64,000 bases of DNA, taken from the NCBI RefSeq assembly GCF_011927665.1, contig NZ_JAATJA010000001.1, forward strand, positions 1,407,019 through 1,471,018, given 5' to 3'. The stretch is from Desulfobaculum xiamenense. Its GTDB lineage: Bacteria; Desulfobacterota; Desulfovibrionia; Desulfovibrionales; Desulfovibrionaceae. Below are positions 63,651-64,000 of the stretch, piece by piece; position 1 is the stretch's first letter, and the number at the start of each line of letters is the position of its first letter. The notes beneath the pieces were generated by a model. The model ran no database searches and was not told where the DNA came from. It saw nothing but the letters and a program-made list of their open reading frames with translations. A program made the position numbers and the translations under genes.

Positions 63651-64000
63651 ATGCCCACAAAAACGGTGTACAGCGTCTGCGGCATGTGCAGCGTGCGCTG
63701 CCCCATCATGGTCGAGGTCGAGGACGACAAGGTCCGCTTCATCCAAGGCAACCCGCACGATCCCGGCATGGCCGGGGGGCTGTGTCCGCGCGGCGGCGCT
63801 GGCTATGCCCTGCTGGAGGACCACGAGCGCCCACAGTACCCCATGATCCGCGAAGGGGCGCGTGGCGAGGGCAAATGGCGACGCGCAACGTGGGACGAGG
63901 CGCTGGACTACGTGGCCGACAAACTCAAAGGCATCATCGCCGAACACGGCGGACGTTCCGTGCTGTGGTCGGACCGTGGCGGACCGTTCGCGGACCTGCA
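63651..64000 (+). CDS. Molybdopterin oxidoreductase, Fe-S binding (3' truncated)
   Basis: The first 116 residues of a Mo/W-bisPGD enzyme, running off the window. The 4Fe-4S ligands C-x-x-C-x-x-x-C (CGMCSVRC) and G-L-C-P-R-G are visible, then E-G-K-W-R-R-A-T-W-D-E-A-L-D-Y. There is no Tat signal, so a cytoplasmic enzyme is suggested. The active-site ligand (Cys, Ser or selenocysteine) lies beyond the visible part. GGAG seven bases before the ATG. Confidence 0.88.
   Translation, partial: MPTKTVYSVCGMCSVRCPIMVEVEDDKVRFIQGNPHDPGMAGGLCPRGGAGYALLEDHERPQYPMIREGARGEGKWRRATWDEALDYVADKLKGIIAEHGGRSVLWSDRGGPFADL

Overview
The window reads as a chromosomal segment of a high-GC, anaerobic, Gram-negative bacterium, most likely a sulfate reducer of the Desulfovibrionaceae. 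This is inferred from the gene content: a complex I operon without nuoEFG, a heterodisulfide-reductase-like iron-sulfur protein, several multi-cluster ferredoxins, a TauE-type sulfite exporter, a TRAP transporter and a molybdopterin oxidoreductase. No rRNA, tRNA, CRISPR array or insertion sequence was recognised.

Layout. 1-10 kb: a truncated NMT1/THI5-PAS-PAS-GGDEF-EAL signalling protein, an AEC-family carrier, a periplasmic alkaline phosphatase, membrane and small unknown proteins, and a MauE-like/rhodanese pair. About 10.1-10.4 kb holds a small minus-strand transcription unit (sRNA or small ORF). 11.1-25.6 kb is one continuous plus-strand exopolysaccharide operon of eleven genes, many overlapping by four bases: SPOR/tyrosine-kinase-like ATPase, outer-membrane export lipoprotein, chain-length regulator, initiating sugar transferase with an extra C-terminal domain, Wzy-like polymerase, a fused GT2-GT4 glycosyltransferase, flippase, HPrK-like P-loop protein, GT2, secreted FnIII protein and a second SPOR-membrane protein. 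25.6-45.3 kb is a mixed region of signalling proteins (HisKA_2 kinase, degenerate GGDEF, REC-PAS-kinase, Hpt), an MFS pump, a TRAP transporter whose binding protein is encoded apart, an RRM protein, a thiamine-binding-like protein, a ferredoxin/FAD oxidoreductase pair, and others. 45.3-48.4 kb carries a restriction-like orphan domain, a membrane protein and a ferredoxin/TauE exporter operon below a perfect CRP-type palindrome.

48.9-60.9 kb is a 13-gene minus-strand nuoABCDHIJK-type operon that lacks the NADH module (EFG). It encodes four antiporter-like subunits instead of three, plus an extra small membrane protein. Divergent from nuoA is the most striking gene of the window: an HdrD/DsrK-like protein whose reading frame is crossed by a TGA at 62144, at the cysteine of its conserved E-C-G-H motif. 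A bacterial SECIS-like hairpin with a GGTCT apical loop follows directly. It is best read as a selenoprotein of 431 residues, not as two ORFs or a pseudogene. A DinB-like gene and the start of a molybdopterin oxidoreductase close the window.

Together the right third looks like an electron-transfer island: a ferredoxin- or Hdr-linked quinone-reducing ion pump with a selenocysteine-containing thiol/disulfide module beside it. The middle is an envelope-polysaccharide factory, possibly anchored to peptidoglycan through SPOR domains and perhaps tuned by c-di-GMP.
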